A DNA stretch of 64,000 nt. It comes from Limivivens faecihominis (GTDB lineage: Bacteria; Bacillota; Clostridia; Lachnospirales; Lachnospiraceae). The notes beneath the pieces are model-generated. The model made no database searches. It saw nothing but the letters and a program-made list of their open reading frames with translations, and was not told the DNA's origin. The stretch is from positions 124,001 to 188,000 of the forward strand of contig NZ_JAJEPR010000003.1 of assembly GCF_020686945.1 (NCBI RefSeq). Direction: 5' to 3'. The translations under genes were made by a program, and so were the position numbers. Shown here in pieces: positions 1-7,940 of the stretch (its first letter is position 1; each line of letters opens with the position of its first letter).

Positions 1-357
1 AAATTCCATCTGCATGGCTGGATTCAGCCGTTTCAGTTCTCCCATCACACTGTTGATGATGACTTCATAATAGCCGTTATCCATGTTGCTTCTTGGAAAA
101 CCATATGCCAGAATTCCGATTTTCATTGTTCTGGATAATCCCGGTGTCAGTTTTCCGTTATTTTCCCTCTCCAACTTCTGCCTGACACTGGCATAACGGC
201 GCTTTTTCCCCATTTCATAATTCATTTGTGCTGCCGTGTTTAAAATTTTTTCCCTTGTCTCTTCTCCTACAGAAAAACCCGGATCCTGATTCAGTACCCG
301 GGAAACCGTAGCTTTTGATACACCGCAAGCCTCTGCAATATCATTCAGCGTTGCCAT
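1..357 (-). CDS. LacI/GalR-family transcriptional regulator (5' part only, cut by window edge)
   Basis: The first 119 codons are visible; the rest lies left of the window. Residues 3-24 form a LacI-type helix-turn-helix (DIAEACGVSKATVSRVLN), followed by the usual hinge and the start of the periplasmic-binding-like effector domain (MKIGILAYGF at about residue 78). The ATG at 355-357 follows a GGGAAAGGCG ribosome site. It sits next to an alpha-galactoside ABC operon and a GH36 gene whose control region carries several TTTTAGTAAAA-type sites, so it is probably their local repressor (inference). Its own promoter also overlaps an ATAGTAAAAAT half-site, which suggests autoregulation. The effector is unknown; an alpha-galactoside such as raffinose or melibiose is the natural guess. 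Confidence 0.9.
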   Translation of the reverse strand, partial: MATLNDIAEACGVSKATVSRVLNQDPGFSVGEETREKILNTAAQMNYEMGKKRRYASVRQKLERENNGKLTPGLSRTMKIGILAYGFPRSNMDNGYYEVIINSVMGELKRLNPAMQMEF

Positions 358-383
358 TTTATCGCCTTTCCCTTGTCATTTTC

Positions 384-420
384 TTCACTTATTTTTACTA
401 TATCATACTTCTTTGTTTAC
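384..420 (-). promoter_or_regulatory. promoter of the LacI-family gene
   Basis: Reading the minus strand there is TTGCGG, 18 bases, then TATAGT, about 35 bases before the start codon. The bases right after the -10 (TATAGTAAAAAT) resemble the operator motif near 3.7 kb. The rest of 358-522 shows no further gene. Confidence 0.5.
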
Positions 421-522
421 CCGCAAGATTTAACCGTGCGAAACCCCTCGTAATTCTTCCGTATTCCATCAAGCATCAAAATCTGCTTTTTAGGGCTAGC
501 CGTATCCTGAAACAGTAAAAAT

Positions 523-583
523 TGCCGTACAGGCGAATGTACAGACGGTTCTTCCCGTTCCTTATCCATTCTTCTGTACGGCA
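523..583 (-). terminator. terminator of the alpha-galactoside ABC operon
   Basis: TGCCGTACAG at the start pairs with CTGTACGGCA at the end of this stretch around a long loop that has its own minor pairing. On the minus strand it is followed by ATTTTTAC. It lies just after the last permease gene. Confidence 0.6.
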
Positions 584-602
584 GTCCGTACTTGATTTTT
601 TT

Positions 603-1436
603 TCAGTTTTTCATTCCGGTAATGGCAATTCCCTGAATGATCTGTTTCTGGAAGAAAATATAGACTACCAGAACCGGCACAATAGAGATCATGGTTCCTG
701 CCATCAGAAGCGGATAATTCGTAGCATAGTTACCCTTGAAGAAATTCAGAAGCAACGGAACTGTGAAGGTTTCCGTTTTGTTCAGGAAAATCAGAGGATA
801 CATGAAGTTGTTCCACTGACCCAGGAAAACAAAGATTCCAAAAGCAGCCATGGAAGGTTTGATCAGCGGCATGATGATTTTAAAGAAAATCTGTGGAACG
901 CTGGCTCCATCAATGATTGCAGCCTCCTCCAGTTCATCCGGCAGGGAAGCAGTAAACTGGCGCATCAGGAAAACGCCAAAGGCGTTAAACAGGCTGGCCG
1001 GAAGGATCAAAGACCAGTGGGTTCCGAGGAGTTTCAGGTTTTTCATGATAATAAACAGAGGAATCATGGTTACCTGTGACGGGATCATCATTGTCGCAAG
1101 AAACAGGACAAAAATCACATTATGCCCTTTAAATTTCAGCTTGGCAAAAGCATAGCCTGCCATGGAAGCAGTCAGTAGCTGCACCACTACCACGATAGCC
1201 GCAATGTAAAAGCTGTTAAAATACGCTCTTCCGAAAGGCAGGGCTGCCAGAGATTCCGGATAGTTTTTCCACACAAAGGGGCGTGGAATGATGGTCGGCG
1301 GAACAGTAAAAATCTGTCCCATACTTTTCACGGAGCTTAAGGCTGTCCATAAGAAGGGAAGCACCATGATGACTGCCCCAAGACTGAGAGCAAGATAGAG
1401 AAGAACCGTTGACGGTTTGATTTTTTTACTGTTCAT
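603..1436 (-). CDS. carbohydrate ABC transporter permease, MalG/MsmG type
   Basis: This 277-residue inner-membrane permease has six predicted membrane segments, starting at about residues 12-32. The binding-protein-dependent transport EAA loop is visible near residues 172-195 (EEAAIIDGASVPQIFFKIIMP); it docks on the ATPase. The start ATG follows AAGGTGGGTG and overlaps the end of the upstream permease gene by 11 bases, so the two are translationally coupled. It pairs with that permease and the binding protein. No ATPase gene is present in the cluster, so a shared MsmK/MalK-like ATPase elsewhere probably powers it, as is common for CUT1 systems of Firmicutes. The neighbouring GH36 enzyme points to alpha-galactosides as substrate (inference). 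Confidence 0.93.
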   Translation of the reverse strand: MNSKKIKPSTVLLYLALSLGAVIMVLPFLWTALSSVKSMGQIFTVPPTIIPRPFVWKNYPESLAALPFGRAYFNSFYIAAIVVVVQLLTASMAGYAFAKLKFKGHNVIFVLFLATMMIPSQVTMIPLFIIMKNLKLLGTHWSLILPASLFNAFGVFLMRQFTASLPDELEEAAIIDGASVPQIFFKIIMPLIKPSMAAFGIFVFLGQWNNFMYPLIFLNKTETFTVPLLLNFFKGNYATNYPLLMAGTMISIVPVLVVYIFFQKQIIQGIAITGMKN

Positions 1437-2298
1437 AGTTCACCCACCTTTTTGATCCATACATCTGAACCATCGTAATTGCCAGGATAATGACAAAGAG
1501 AATCATGGATGCCGCACAGGCACGACCCATCTTAAATTCCACAAAAGCACTCTGGTAAATATGATATACCAGCGTATAGCTTGCCTTTACCGGACCGCCC
1601 TTGGTCATAACGAAGGCCTGGTCGAAAACCTGGAAAGAACTGATAATTGTGTTGATCAATACGAAAAACAAAGTCGGAGAAAGCATGGGAATCGTGATAT
1701 TCCGGAAACGTGCCCATTTATTTGCTCCGTCAATCTCTGCCGCCTCATAATAAACTTCGGGAATATTCTGAAGACCGGCCAGAAGTAATACCATGTTATA
1801 ACCAACATTCCACCACACAGAAACGATCACGATGGAGAGCAAGACCATATGCGTATCCGTCAGCCATTTCGGTCCGTTGATTCCAAAAACTGCCAGAACA
1901 GAATTCAGAAGGCCGAAATCTCCGTTCAGAATCCAGGTCCAGATAACACCTACGGACACAGAACCGGTTACCACCGGCATAAAATAAAACAGCCGGTACA
2001 GAGTTTTCCCTTTGATCTTCTGCACTGCAAGAGCCAGGATCAGGGCCAGTACGATGTTCAGCGGAATATACATGATAGAATAGATAACCGTATTGACCAG
2101 TGCTTTCTGGAAATCTGAATCCATAACCTGATGCACATAGTTTTTGACACCCACAAATTTCATGGTATCGGCGATTCCGTCCCAGTCATGAAAACTGATC
2201 ACAAAGCTCATAACCAGTGGAATCAGTGCAAAAATCAAAAGTCCAATGAACTGCGGGGCTACAAATACCCATCCCCACATTCTACGTCTTTTCTGCAT
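1426..2298 (-). CDS. carbohydrate ABC transporter permease, MalF/MsmF type
   Basis: This 290-residue permease has six membrane segments, the first at about residues 11-33. The EAA loop EAAEIDGANKWARFRNITIP is near residues 186-205. It is the partner of the MalG-type permease that follows it with an 11-base overlap. An AAGGAGAG ribosome site precedes the ATG. The upstream binding-protein gene ends 64 bases earlier, with a stable stem-loop between them that could favour high binding-protein and lower permease expression. Family CUT1 is well supported; the sugar is inferred from context. Confidence 0.93.
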   Translation of the reverse strand: MQKRRRMWGWVFVAPQFIGLLIFALIPLVMSFVISFHDWDGIADTMKFVGVKNYVHQVMDSDFQKALVNTVIYSIMYIPLNIVLALILALAVQKIKGKTLYRLFYFMPVVTGSVSVGVIWTWILNGDFGLLNSVLAVFGINGPKWLTDTHMVLLSIVIVSVWWNVGYNMVLLLAGLQNIPEVYYEAAEIDGANKWARFRNITIPMLSPTLFFVLINTIISSFQVFDQAFVMTKGGPVKASYTLVYHIYQSAFVEFKMGRACAASMILFVIILAITMVQMYGSKRWVNYEQ

Positions 2299-2316
2299 GA
2301 TTTCTCTCCTTGTAAT

Positions 2317-2350
2317 GAAAGGAGCAGTCCATTTAAGACTGCTTCCTTTC
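2317..2350 (-). other. intercistronic stem-loop between binding protein and permease genes
   Basis: GAAAGGAGCAGTC pairs with GACTGCTTCCTTTC across a 7-base loop, with one bulge. No T-run follows on the minus strand, so it looks like an mRNA-stabilising or processing stem, not a terminator. Confidence 0.55.
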
Positions 2351-2362
2351 TTTTTTCAGCTT

Positions 2363-3646
2363 TTACTCGTTCTCTGCGATTACTTCTGCTGCTTTTTCTT
2401 CTGCTTTTGCCAGAGTTTCTTCTGCATCTGCTCCATTTACATAAGCTTCCTCGAATACAGCTTTGGTTGCATCCAGAAGTCCCGGATACAGGCCATCCTT
2501 TGCACAGTCATCACCAAGAGCCCATCCGGTGGAACGAACCTCAAGGATATGTTTCACATCTGCCGGAACATTGGAATCCAGCATCATATCATCAAGACCG
2601 GTAACAGACGGAACAGAAGTTCCAACTCCGGTGATTCTTGCTTCCTGGCCCTGGGTTCCGCAGTAGAAGCTTGCGAATTCCATTGCCTCTTTCACATGTT
2701 CGGATTTTGCATTGACAGAAAGATAACCACAGCAAACCTGTGCGGGTTTGTACTGAGAGCCATCCTTTGTCGGATACGGGATATAATCGAAGTCGATTCC
2801 TTCTTCATAGAAGGTTTTAGTCAGCCAGCGGCCTGCTGCAATGAAGCCGGTCTGGCCAGACATAAACATGGCATCCTCACCCTGACCATTCGGAAGGGTT
2901 CCGCCGTATACGAATCTGCCATCATTGATACGATCGCATACATACTGGAAAGCTTCTTTTGCTTTGTCATCAAATTTGTACTCATCACCCTGCCATACGG
3001 TTCCGTCATTTGCAAATACCCAGTTGTAAAGGCGGATGGTATCACCGGACTGGATCATTCCACTCTTTCCGTTCTCTTTCAGGGTATCGCAGATCTTATC
3101 AAAATTATCCCAGGTCCACTCACCTTTTTCAAACAGGGACTGCGGATCTTCAAGTCCAAGATCTTCCATCATTTTCGGAGAATAATAAAGAACTACCGGA
3201 TTACAGTCTACAGACAGACCATAAACACCTTCATCATTTCTTGCTGCGCCCCATACGCCTTCACCAAAATCTTCTTCTTTTACATAAGAATCATCGGTTG
3301 CCAGGAAATCCTTCATATTAGCGATGGTTCCATTTTTCACTAGCTGACTCATAACCGTATCCTCTACAAATATGACGTCTGCTGCGGTTCCACCTGCCAG
3401 CTGTGTGATCAGCTGCTGACTGTAACCATCACTGGGAGATGCCTCAAAGGTTACATGGATCTTATCCTGTGCCTCATTGAAAGCGTCAACTGCCTGCTGA
3501 TAAACCTTGATCTCATCAGCATTTCCTCTGGAGGTATAAGTGATCTCCACCTTATCCTCGTCTGCATTTCCAATTACTACATTTGTTCCCAGCAGTGTGG
3601 TAAATGCCATCACTCCTGCCATTCCAAGAACCAGTTTCTTTTTCAT
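2363..3646 (-). CDS. sugar ABC transporter substrate-binding protein (CUT1, MsmE-like)
   Basis: This is a 427-residue extracellular solute-binding protein of the family-1 type. The start is taken at the second in-frame ATG (3644-3646), because AAAGGAG lies just after the first ATG at 3665-3667 and would serve the second. The N-terminus MKKKLVLGMAGVMAF is a good signal peptide, but no Cys follows it (TTLLGTNVVIGNADED), so the lipobox expected for a Gram-positive binding protein is absent. The mature part has typical features (DVIFVEDTVMSQL; QTGFIAAGRW). It is the first gene of the operon, under a strong promoter with an overlapping operator. It probably binds alpha-galactosides, given the divergent GH36 gene. 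Confidence 0.9.
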   Translation of the reverse strand: MKKKLVLGMAGVMAFTTLLGTNVVIGNADEDKVEITYTSRGNADEIKVYQQAVDAFNEAQDKIHVTFEASPSDGYSQQLITQLAGGTAADVIFVEDTVMSQLVKNGTIANMKDFLATDDSYVKEEDFGEGVWGAARNDEGVYGLSVDCNPVVLYYSPKMMEDLGLEDPQSLFEKGEWTWDNFDKICDTLKENGKSGMIQSGDTIRLYNWVFANDGTVWQGDEYKFDDKAKEAFQYVCDRINDGRFVYGGTLPNGQGEDAMFMSGQTGFIAAGRWLTKTFYEEGIDFDYIPYPTKDGSQYKPAQVCCGYLSVNAKSEHVKEAMEFASFYCGTQGQEARITGVGTSVPSVTGLDDMMLDSNVPADVKHILEVRSTGWALGDDCAKDGLYPGLLDATKAVFEEAYVNGADAEETLAKAEEKAAEVIAENE

Positions 3647-3740
3647 CGTTTCTGTTTCTCCTTTCATTTACTAAACAGTAATTCCATTGTAGAAAACACC
3701 TCTTTTGTTTTAGTAAAATGTTTTCTCTGTTGATGAATCC

Positions 3741-3769
3741 AATATAGCACTTATATCCAGTGATGTCAA
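3741..3769 (-). promoter_or_regulatory. promoter of the alpha-galactoside ABC operon
   Basis: The minus strand reads TTGACA (3764-3769), 17 bases, TATATT (3741-3746), with TG one base before the -10. It is a near-consensus sigma-A promoter. A TTTTAGTAAAA site lies about 25 bases downstream, where a repressor would block it. Confidence 0.85.
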
Positions 3770-3850
3770 CTCTTTTTTTCATTTTTCCGTTGTTTTTACT
3801 ATACTTCTTTTTCTGATTCAATTTTCTGTATTGTTTTTTTAGTAAAATGC

Positions 3851-3879
3851 TTGTTTTTTTTTATTTCGTATGCTATGGT
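3851..3879 (+). promoter_or_regulatory. promoter of the GH36 gene
   Basis: TTGTTT (3851-3856), 17 bases, TATGGT (3874-3879), with an extended TGC before the -10. It overlaps the GTATGCT/AGCATAC dyad and follows a TTTTAGTAAAA site directly. Confidence 0.5.
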
Positions 3880-3909
3880 AAAAGCATACTAAATCAGGAG
3901 GTTTTACTA

Positions 3910-5730
3910 ATGAATATTCCAAAAGTAAACATATCTTTTCGTAAACTTAAAGCAGATGTTGTTTCCTCCAGTGAAGAGGACGGCCTGCTCACTTTCCACT
4001 ATACGATTTGCCCGGATGCATCTGCAAAGGATTCTTTTCCAGAACGCTTCCAGCTTTCTTCCTCTTCTCTTCCCTATATCCGCCTTCGTATGACATTCCC
4101 GGCTCTCGGGATCATCGGCACCTGGATGGCAGATTCCGGTTTTTCAAAAAATCTCCGGGCAGACTGGGCTCCCGGGCAACAAATCAATCTGAGTCATTCT
4201 GCTCCTGTGGTCTGCTTCTTCAATGGAAATGACCAGAACTGCCTGACTCTGGCGCTTAGTGAGGCAGCCCGTGATGTTCTTCTTTTTCCTGGTATCCACG
4301 AAGAAAATGGGGAAATGCTTCTGGAAGCCGCCGTTCTTCTCTCTGAGCCGCTTTCAGAGGAATACCATCTTTCGATCCGACTGGATACCCGCACACTTCC
4401 TTTCTATGAATCACTGAAAGAAGTTTCCAACTGGTGGGACAGTGTATCTTCTGACGCTCCAATGAAGGTTCCTGCAGAAGCCCGGATTCCCATGTACTCC
4501 ACCTGGTACTCCTATCATCAGGATATCTCCGATGAAGCTCTTTCCAGAGAATACGGTCCGGCAGAAACTCTTGGTATGAAAGCTGTGATCATCGACGACG
4601 GTTGGCAGACCTCTGACAATAACAGAGGCTACGGCTACTGTGGTGACTGGGAAAACACACCGGATAAATTTCCGGATTTTGCCGCCCATGTGCAAAAGAT
4701 CCATTCCCACCATATGAAATGCCTGCTCTGGTACAGTGTTCCTTTTATCGGCCGTTATTCCCGTATCTGGAATCGTTTTTCTGAAAAGCTGCTTCATTAT
4801 GACGAAGAGCTGCACTGTGGCACTCTGGATCCTCGTTATCCGGAGGTTCGTGAATATCTGGTTTCTGTTTTTGAAAAAGGTATGAAGGAGTGGAATCTGG
4901 ATGGTTTTAAGCTGGATTTCATCGACTCCTTCCGCTCTTATCCGGATACCCCCGCTTATTCCGACACCATGGATTATTCCGAAATCCAGGACGCTGTCTA
5001 TGCTCTGATGTTGGAGATTTCAAGAAGGCTGCAGAAGCAGAACCCTTCTCTTCTCATTGAGTTCCGTCAGAATTATATCGGGCCCAGGATGCGCCGGTTC
5101 GGTAATATTTTTCGTGTGGGAGACTGCCCCTTATCCGGTATCAGCAACCGGGTAGGAATCACTGACTTAAAGCTCATCAGTGGAAACACTGCCGTTCATT
5201 CTGATATGCTCATGTGGCACAGGGACGAGAAGCCAGAAGATGTAGCAATTCAGCTTATTAATAACATCTTTGCGACTCTGCAGATCTCCGTACATTTAAA
5301 TGAACAGACCACGGAGCAAAAAAAAGTTCTGGCTCATTATCTGAACTTCTCCACCAAATACCGTGAAGTTCTTCAGTGTGGAGATTTCCGTGCGCATGCT
5401 CCACTGGCTCTTTATCCACTCCTGGAATCATGCAAAGACCAGATATGGATCTCGGCCTCTTATAAGGAAAATCAAATCATCCCCAGTCCGGATCCTGCTT
5501 CCTATCGAGAAACCATTTTTCTCAATGGAACAAAAACCCCGGAACTTACACTCCGTTTCTCCGCTCCAGGTGTCTTTCTCATCAGAAAACTGGATTGTTT
5601 CGGAGAAATTGTGCATGAGGAAACAAAAGCACTTACAGCCAGTGTTCATACCTTTCAGGTAAGTCAGGGAGGTGCTCTTTTCCTCTATCCTTCCGAAGCA
5701 TCGAAATCCGATGTCGCTATTCACTCATAA
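3910..5730 (+). CDS. alpha-galactosidase of family GH36 (or raffinose-synthase-like relative)
   Basis: This 606-residue protein hydrolyses terminal alpha-galactosyl bonds in the cytoplasm. The start is the ATG at 3910, 9 bases after AGGAGG; a longer in-frame start at 3847 has no ribosome site. The GH36 core is clear: a beta-sandwich N-terminal half, then the TIM barrel with IPMYSTWYSYHQDIS, VIIDDGWQT, and the nucleophile Asp in DGFKLDFIDSF. The probable acid/base Asp is in FRVGDCPLS. It has no signal peptide. It is shorter than the 700-plus residues of many GH36 enzymes and resembles the compact subgroup. It is divergent from the binding-protein operon and shares its operators. Confidence in family is high, in exact substrate moderate. 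Confidence 0.88.
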   Translation: MNIPKVNISFRKLKADVVSSSEEDGLLTFHYTICPDASAKDSFPERFQLSSSSLPYIRLRMTFPALGIIGTWMADSGFSKNLRADWAPGQQINLSHSAPVVCFFNGNDQNCLTLALSEAARDVLLFPGIHEENGEMLLEAAVLLSEPLSEEYHLSIRLDTRTLPFYESLKEVSNWWDSVSSDAPMKVPAEARIPMYSTWYSYHQDISDEALSREYGPAETLGMKAVIIDDGWQTSDNNRGYGYCGDWENTPDKFPDFAAHVQKIHSHHMKCLLWYSVPFIGRYSRIWNRFSEKLLHYDEELHCGTLDPRYPEVREYLVSVFEKGMKEWNLDGFKLDFIDSFRSYPDTPAYSDTMDYSEIQDAVYALMLEISRRLQKQNPSLLIEFRQNYIGPRMRRFGNIFRVGDCPLSGISNRVGITDLKLISGNTAVHSDMLMWHRDEKPEDVAIQLINNIFATLQISVHLNEQTTEQKKVLAHYLNFSTKYREVLQCGDFRAHAPLALYPLLESCKDQIWISASYKENQIIPSPDPASYRETIFLNGTKTPELTLRFSAPGVFLIRKLDCFGEIVHEETKALTASVHTFQVSQGGALFLYPSEASKSDVAIHS

Positions 5731-5798
5731 ATACGATTGCTTAACGTTCTGTACACTTGAAGCAACGAAAAGATTCTTCTGCATGCAAGCCATAAAAA

Positions 5799-5846
5799 AA
5801 GGCTGTCGCCCGACAAAGATTTTGTCGGTACGACAGCCTTGATTTT
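5799..5846. terminator. bidirectional intrinsic terminator
   Basis: AAGGCTGTCG pairs with CGACAGCCTT, with an inner CGACAAA/TTTGTCG stem. A-rich sequence lies on the left and T-rich on the right, so it can end both the GH36 transcript (+) and the crh transcript (-). Confidence 0.85.
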
Positions 5847-5861
5847 TGTTTTTTGATCTGA

Positions 5862-6116
5862 TCAATTCCCACTCAGATATTTCTCAATTTCCTTCATGGC
5901 CTCTTCCTCGTCGATTCCGTTGGCGGAAACAACGATGCTGTCACCGTAGTTCAGGCCCAGGGTCATCATTCCCATGATACTCTTGGCGTTTACATGGCGA
6001 TCCTCACTCTCCACATAGATCTCGCTGTCGTACTGGCTGGCTACCTGTACAAGCAGTGCCACCGGACGTGCCTCCAGACCGTTTCTGATTTGGATCATCA
6101 CTGGTTTCTTAATCAT
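5862..6116 (-). CDS. crh: Crh-like HPr-family protein (His15 replaced by Glu)
   Basis: This 84-residue HPr-fold protein lacks the phosphorelay histidine: the motif that reads GLHARP in HPr is GLEARP here, with Glu at residue 15. Ser46 and its surroundings (NAKSIMGMM) are intact, so it can still be a substrate of HPr kinase and a CcpA corepressor. Bacillus Crh has the same logic (Gln15, Ser46) and lies downstream of whiA (yvcL), exactly as here. It should therefore not carry phosphate in the PTS but may act in carbon catabolite control (inference). Its start overlaps the whiA 3' end by 8 bases. It is the last gene before a strong terminator. Confidence 0.85.
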   Translation of the reverse strand: MIKKPVMIQIRNGLEARPVALLVQVASQYDSEIYVESEDRHVNAKSIMGMMTLGLNYGDSIVVSANGIDEEEAMKEIEKYLSGN

Positions 6117-7086
6117 AATAATGCTCCTCCTTACTTCCTCTCAGCGTTTCCGCTAAATTACTTAGTTTTCTTAATCTATGGTTGACTCCAGATTTTCCAA
6201 TGGGTGGGTTGTGCATAAGCCCCAGTTCCTTTAAAGATGCCTCCGGATTTTCCAGGCGAAGATCCGCCGTCTCCAGGAGTTCCTCCGACAGGTCCGAAAA
6301 CCCGCCTGCTGCCTTCAGGTATCTGATATCTTCTGTCTGTTTGACAGCCGCGCTGACTGTCTTATGAATGTTGGCAGTCTCGCAGTTGACCTTCCGGTTC
6401 ACAGAATTTCTCATTTCCTTGAGGATACGCACATTTTCCAGGTCCATCAGCGCGACATGCGCTTCCATGACATTCAGTAAATCGACGATCTGCGCGCCTT
6501 CTTTTAAGTATACCACAAAATATCTCTTTCGGCACACTATTTTTGCATCCATATCAAAACTTCCGATGAGCTCCTGAATCTGCCGGGCTTTTGCCTCGCT
6601 GGAACAGACAATCTCAAAGTGATAGGATTTGTTGGGATCGCTCATGGAACCGGTACTTAAGAACGCTCCCCGGATAAACGCCCGCTTACAGCATGTCCTC
6701 TGAAGGAGAATATTATCCGCAGCGGTGAGGTTTTCCCGGATCTCCATATGGCCGTCGATGAGTTTCAGGGCCTGGAGCACCCGGAGCGCATCTTCATGCT
6801 TCGGCACCAGAACGTTGTAAATTCTGGTCTTCTGCGGCTTCTGATGCTGTCGGATCGAAACCTCTGGTTCTATATTAAATATTTTCTGCAATAATGTAAA
6901 GCATTTTCTCGCCACAGGCAGGTTATCGGTCTGGATTTTCACCCGGTAACGGTCGCCGCTGGTGATGACCACGCCGCCGCACATGCCCATGATGGCTGCC
7001 AGTTCCGCGATCTGGCAATGTCTTGCCGTGCTGACTTTCTGTGAAAGCTCCTCTTTCACTTCCCCGGAAAATGACATCTCTCTCAC
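6109..7086 (-). CDS. whiA: sporulation/cell-division regulator WhiA
   Basis: This 325-residue DNA-binding protein has the N-terminal LAGLIDADG-like WhiA domain (CCKRAFIRGAFLSTGSMSDPNKSYHFE near residues 132-158) and the C-terminal helix-turn-helix domain (LKELGLMHNPPIGKSGVNHRL near residues 285-305). Length matches the family (about 310-330). It lies between rapZ (4-base overlap) and crh (8-base overlap), the order conserved in Firmicutes, though the usual yvcK/mgfK gene between rapZ and whiA is absent here. WhiA influences division and chromosome segregation in Bacillus and sporulation in Streptomyces; its job in Clostridia is not settled. Confidence 0.95.
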   Translation of the reverse strand: MREMSFSGEVKEELSQKVSTARHCQIAELAAIMGMCGGVVITSGDRYRVKIQTDNLPVARKCFTLLQKIFNIEPEVSIRQHQKPQKTRIYNVLVPKHEDALRVLQALKLIDGHMEIRENLTAADNILLQRTCCKRAFIRGAFLSTGSMSDPNKSYHFEIVCSSEAKARQIQELIGSFDMDAKIVCRKRYFVVYLKEGAQIVDLLNVMEAHVALMDLENVRILKEMRNSVNRKVNCETANIHKTVSAAVKQTEDIRYLKAAGGFSDLSEELLETADLRLENPEASLKELGLMHNPPIGKSGVNHRLRKLSNLAETLRGSKEEHYYD

Positions 7087-7940
7087 CTCGACACATCCCG
7101 GTGTTCCAGCCGGACTCCATATTCTGAGCGGTCGCTCAGCGCCTCAAAAAGCTTGTTGGCCAGTGTCACCGAGCGGTGCTTGCCGCCGGTGCAGCCGATG
7201 CCGATGACCAGCTGATTCTTGCCTTCCAGTATGTAATTGGGAATGAGGAAATTCAGCATGTCCACGAGCTTGTCCAGGAAGATATGGGAGATCTCGTAGT
7301 CCATAACGAAATCCTGAACCTCCTCATCGTTTCCCGTCTTGTATTTGAGTCCGTCCACATAGTAGGGATTCGGCAGAAAACGAACATCAAAAACCAGGTC
7401 ACAGTCGTTGGGAATCCCGTATTTGAAACCGAAAGACAGAACAGTGATCATCAGATTCTTGAAGTTCTTTTCTTCCACCAGGATCTGTTCCAGGGCCTTC
7501 TTAAGTTCCCTCGTGAGCAGCTGACTGGTATCCAGAATATAGGTGGCGTTCTCCTTTAAATAAAGAAGCTTTTCTCTCTCGAGGCGGATACCATCCTCCA
7601 CCCGGCCCTGTTTGGCCAGGGGATGGGCACGCCTCGTCTCCTTGTATCTCTTGACCAGAACCTCGTCGCTGGCCTCCAGATAGAGGATCTGGTAGGCCAC
7701 GCCGGATGCTTTTAAGTTTTCCAGTACCGAGGCCATCTCATCCAGGGAACGGCCGTTTCGGATATCCACGCCCACAGCCACCTGACTGATATCGCTTCCG
7801 GGCGCATGAGCCAGCTCCGCAAACTTCGGAAGCAGAGCGATGGGGAGGTTATCCACACAGAAATACCCCATATCCTCCAGCATTTTCAGGGCTGTGGATT
7901 TTCCCGCCCCTGACATTCCGGTTACAATGACAAATTTCAT
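7083..7940 (-). CDS. rapZ: RNase adapter / nucleotide-binding protein RapZ (YvcJ)
   Basis: This 285-residue P-loop protein has Walker A GMSGAGKST at residues 8-16 and the C-terminal signature IGIGCTGGKHRSV near residue 245. It binds nucleotides. In enterobacteria the homologue controls glmS mRNA through RNase E; in Firmicutes the YvcJ homologue affects competence and cell-wall precursor metabolism by an unclear route. It overlaps murB and whiA by 4 bases on each side, so the genes are translationally coupled. Confidence 0.95.
   Translation of the reverse strand: MKFVIVTGMSGAGKSTALKMLEDMGYFCVDNLPIALLPKFAELAHAPGSDISQVAVGVDIRNGRSLDEMASVLENLKASGVAYQILYLEASDEVLVKRYKETRRAHPLAKQGRVEDGIRLEREKLLYLKENATYILDTSQLLTRELKKALEQILVEEKNFKNLMITVLSFGFKYGIPNDCDLVFDVRFLPNPYYVDGLKYKTGNDEEVQDFVMDYEISHIFLDKLVDMLNFLIPNYILEGKNQLVIGIGCTGGKHRSVTLANKLFEALSDRSEYGVRLEHRDVSR

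Larger units (their letters stand above)
3667..3912. promoter_or_regulatory. cluster of LacI-family operator-like sites in the divergent region
   Basis: The 11-base near-palindrome TTTTAGTAAAA occurs at 3708-3718 and again at 3837-3847, 129 bases apart. Related half or variant sites are TTTACTAAAC at 3667-3676, TTTTTACTATAC near 3791, and GTTTTACTAATG at 3901-3912 overlapping the GH36 start codon. An inverted repeat GTATGCT/AGCATAC lies at about 3868-3889. Such TTTA(C/G)TAAA motifs are typical of MsmR/RafR-like regulators, which fits the LacI-family gene at 1-357. Confidence 0.55.
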
